DNA from: Syntrophomonas wolfei subsp. methylbutyratica
GTDB lineage: Bacteria > Bacillota > Syntrophomonadia > Syntrophomonadales > Syntrophomonadaceae
Length of the DNA: 64,000 bases
NCBI RefSeq assembly: GCF_001570625.1
Contig: NZ_BBQT01000010.1
Coordinates: 1-64,000, forward strand
Reading direction: 5' to 3'
Part shown: in pieces, positions 62,159-64,000 of the stretch
How the letters are laid out: each line of letters begins with the position of its first letter
How positions within the stretch are numbered: the first letter of the stretch is position 1
Program-made: the position numbers and the translations under genes
The notes under the pieces: generated by a model
What the model was told of the DNA's origin: nothing
Databases searched by the model: none
What the model saw: the letters and a program-made list of their open reading frames with translations, nothing else

Positions 62159-64000
62159 GTGACTTTGGATTCTGTCACTCTATTTCCAATAGGGAAGCAG
62201 GTAAAAGCAGCAAAGGCCATGTTCTCTGCCCTTTTAAGCTTGCTTATGCTGTTGCTATGGCCGGCGGCAGCCTTTGCCGGTGAAGCCAACCTGGTTATTC
62301 CGACTTTGAGCCCGGCGCAGAATAATTTGCTTATTGTTGGTATCGTGGTTTGTGTACTGGGTATGCTATTTGGTCTTTATCAATTTACCCAGGTTAAAAA
62401 ACTCCCCGCTCATCAATCCATGTTGGATGTGGCGAGTATTATTTACGAAACCTGTAAGACCTATCTGATTCAGCAAGGCAAGTTTCTTATTTTGCTATTT
62501 ACCTTTATCGGAGTTTGCATAGCCTTCTACTTTGGCTTCCTGCAAAAAACTCCCTTGAGCGGGGTACTGCTGATCCTGGCCTGGACCGTGATAGGTATCC
62601 TCGGTTCCTACAGTGTGGCCTGGTATGGTATCCGCATGAACACCCTGGCCAACAGCCGGACCGCCTTTGCAGGCCTGGAGAAAAAACCGCTCAAAGTTTT
62701 GAATATTGCACTTGATGCCGGTATGAGCATTGGGGTACTCCTTGTCTGCGTTGAATTGATTATGATGCTCATAATCCTGCTCTTTGTGCCGCGGGAACTG
62801 GCCGGCGCCAGCTTTATCGGCTTTGCTATCGGTGAGTCTCTGGGGGCCAGCGCTTTGCGTATAGCGGGCGGAATATTTACCAAGATTGCCGATATCGGTT
62901 CCGACTTGATGAAAATCGTCTTTGGTATAAAGGAAGATGACCCGCGTAATCCCGGGGTTATTGCCGATTGTACCGGGGATAACGCCGGTGACAGTGTAGG
63001 CCCGACTGCGGACGGATTTGAAACTTACGGGGTAACCGGCGTAGCCCTGGTCACCTTTATAGTTCTGGCAGTAGCACCAGCCCTGCAAACGGCTCTTCTG
63101 ACCTGGATATTTGTAATGCGCGTATTAATGGTTATTACCTCCATAGCATCGTTTTTTATCAACAGAGCTTTCAGCCAGGCCAAATATGCCGGCAAGGAAG
63201 AATTTGATTTTGAACAGCCCTTAACCAGCCTGGTGTGGATTACTTCCCTTCTTTCCATTGCGGTCACTTTCGCAGTAAGCTATTTCCTGCTGGGACCGTC
63301 CTCCGACGCACCAGCTAACCTGCAATCGCTATGGTTTATCCTGGCGGCAATAATAAGTGTTGGAACCCTGGGAGCCGCCCTGATTCCTGAATTCACCAAA
63401 ATCTTTACCAGTCCCAAATCCGATCATGTGGCTGAAGTTGTCAAGGCCTCTCGTGAAGGCGGTCCTTCCCTGAACATTTTATCGGGTCTGGTAGCTGGTA
63501 ATTTCAGTGCCTTCTGGATAGGTATGGTTTTCCTGGCTCTCATGTTTACCGCCTATTATTTCAGCGGCTTTGGATTAGCCGAAATTATGATTTACCCCTC
63601 CATATTTGCTTTTGGTCTGGTGGCTTTCGGTATGCTGGGTATGGGTCCGGTTACCATTGCCGTAGACAGCTATGGACCGGTTACTGATAATGCCCAGTCT
63701 ATCTATGAGCTATCTCTGATTGAAACTATTCCCAATATCAGCAAACAGATTCAAAAGGACTTCGGCTTTAAACCTGACTTCGATAAAGCCAAGTACTATC
63801 TGGAAGCCAATGATGGTGCCGGTAATACCTTTAAGGCCACGGCCAAGCCGGTATTAATCGGAACCGCTGTGGTTGGAGCTACCACCATGATCTTCTCCTT
63901 GATTCTGGTTATCCAGAGTGTTCTGGGAGTGGAACCAGAGAGCATTCTTACCATACTCAATCCCTATACTATTCTGGGATTCATCTGTGGCGGCGCGGTA
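62159..64000 (+). CDS. hppA: Membrane-bound proton/sodium pyrophosphatase (5' part)
   Basis: Open to the end of the window, at least 614 codons. From GTG 62159 (AGAAGG upstream) the frame begins with a signal-like segment ending FAGEANL. Many membrane helices follow. Active-site motifs are present: GGIFTKIADIGSDLM, EDDPRNPGVIADCTGDNAGD and GPTADGFETYG. It couples pyrophosphate hydrolysis to ion pumping, or runs in reverse. The GNTFKAT segment has Lys at the site that distinguishes potassium-independent enzymes. The ATG at 62219 is an alternative start. Confidence 0.93.
   Translation, partial: MTLDSVTLFPIGKQVKAAKAMFSALLSLLMLLLWPAAAFAGEANLVIPTLSPAQNNLLIVGIVVCVLGMLFGLYQFTQVKKLPAHQSMLDVASIIYETCKTYLIQQGKFLILLFTFIGVCIAFYFGFLQKTPLSGVLLILAWTVIGILGSYSVAWYGIRMNTLANSRTAFAGLEKKPLKVLNIALDAGMSIGVLLVCVELIMMLIILLFVPRELAGASFIGFAIGESLGASALRIAGGIFTKIADIGSDLMKIVFGIKEDDPRNPGVIADCTGDNAGDSVGPTADGFETYGVTGVALVTFIVLAVAPALQTALLTWIFVMRVLMVITSIASFFINRAFSQAKYAGKEEFDFEQPLTSLVWITSLLSIAVTFAVSYFLLGPSSDAPANLQSLWFILAAIISVGTLGAALIPEFTKIFTSPKSDHVAEVVKASREGGPSLNILSGLVAGNFSAFWIGMVFLALMFTAYYFSGFGLAEIMIYPSIFAFGLVAFGMLGMGPVTIAVDSYGPVTDNAQSIYELSLIETIPNISKQIQKDFGFKPDFDKAKYYLEANDGAGNTFKATAKPVLIGTAVVGATTMIFSLILVIQSVLGVEPESILTILNPYTILGFICGGAV

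Noticed and set aside
1-64000. CRISPR array
   Set aside because: The dispersed repeats are not regularly spaced with unique spacers, and no cas genes are present.

Overview
The window looks like the chromosome of a low-to-mid GC anaerobic Firmicute of the Clostridia. The best guess is a Syntrophomonas-like fatty-acid oxidiser, by inference only. Supporting signs are Gram-positive ribosome binding sites, a T-box in front of pheS, an L20-type leader in front of infC, a ytxC-like sporulation gene near thrS, a PdaB-type deacetylase, a short two-subunit PHA synthase, SLH-anchored surface proteins and a membrane pyrophosphatase.

Layout. 1-7.8 kb: a complete phosphate regulon on the minus strand (pstSCAB-phoU, with phoPR upstream), with 11-bp-period Pho boxes in front of pstS and of phoP. 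7.9-14.5 kb: a HepT/MntA toxin-antitoxin pair, a 39-codon basic ORF, a TGS-uridine-kinase-like protein, a lytic transglycosylase, a PHA synthase pair and a CBS/ACT protein. 14.7-16.3 kb: a secreted GH26-like hydrolase. 16.4-26.4 kb: translation genes (pheST, an rRNA methyltransferase, infC-rpmI-rplT, thrS), a DUF445 protein and a YtxC-like protein. 26.8-27.8 kb: a cytoplasmic subtilase. 28.2-36.8 kb: a two-gene operon for a 2638-residue C-A-PCP-C-A-PCP-reductase peptide synthetase and its phosphopantetheinyl transferase. 37.1-40.4 kb: a decayed island holding a frameshifted acetyltransferase, a broken MalT/LuxR regulator, an intact DinJ/YafQ pair, HicA-like and MazF-like remnants and a tRNA-Val whose 5' part and upstream region are duplicated. 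40.7-42.8 kb: mgtE and an unknown membrane protein. 43-56.4 kb: an intact MalT/LuxR regulator, a DUF2442 protein, a giant Ig/GLUG-repeat surface protein split by a frameshift, and a 1307-residue SLH surface protein. 56.7-64 kb: two polysaccharide deacetylases, a DUF2892 protein, a metallo-hydrolase, two unknown genes and the 5' part of hppA.

The most distinctive material is the reductive-release NRPS operon and an unusually rich set of small non-autonomous repeats. Family A elements have terminal inverted repeats and 6-bp target duplications. Three double-hairpin units lie inside one family A copy, and a 175-bp element with perfect 9-bp termini and a TATTAA duplication lies inside another double-hairpin unit. 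Family C is a ~100-nt structured repeat in four copies. A 46-bp family A end is present, identical and inverted, on both sides of the NRPS operon and supplies the last codons of the phosphopantetheinyl transferase gene.

All calls were made by eye from sequence and translation. Domain boundaries are approximate, and functions resting on family resemblance are stated as such.
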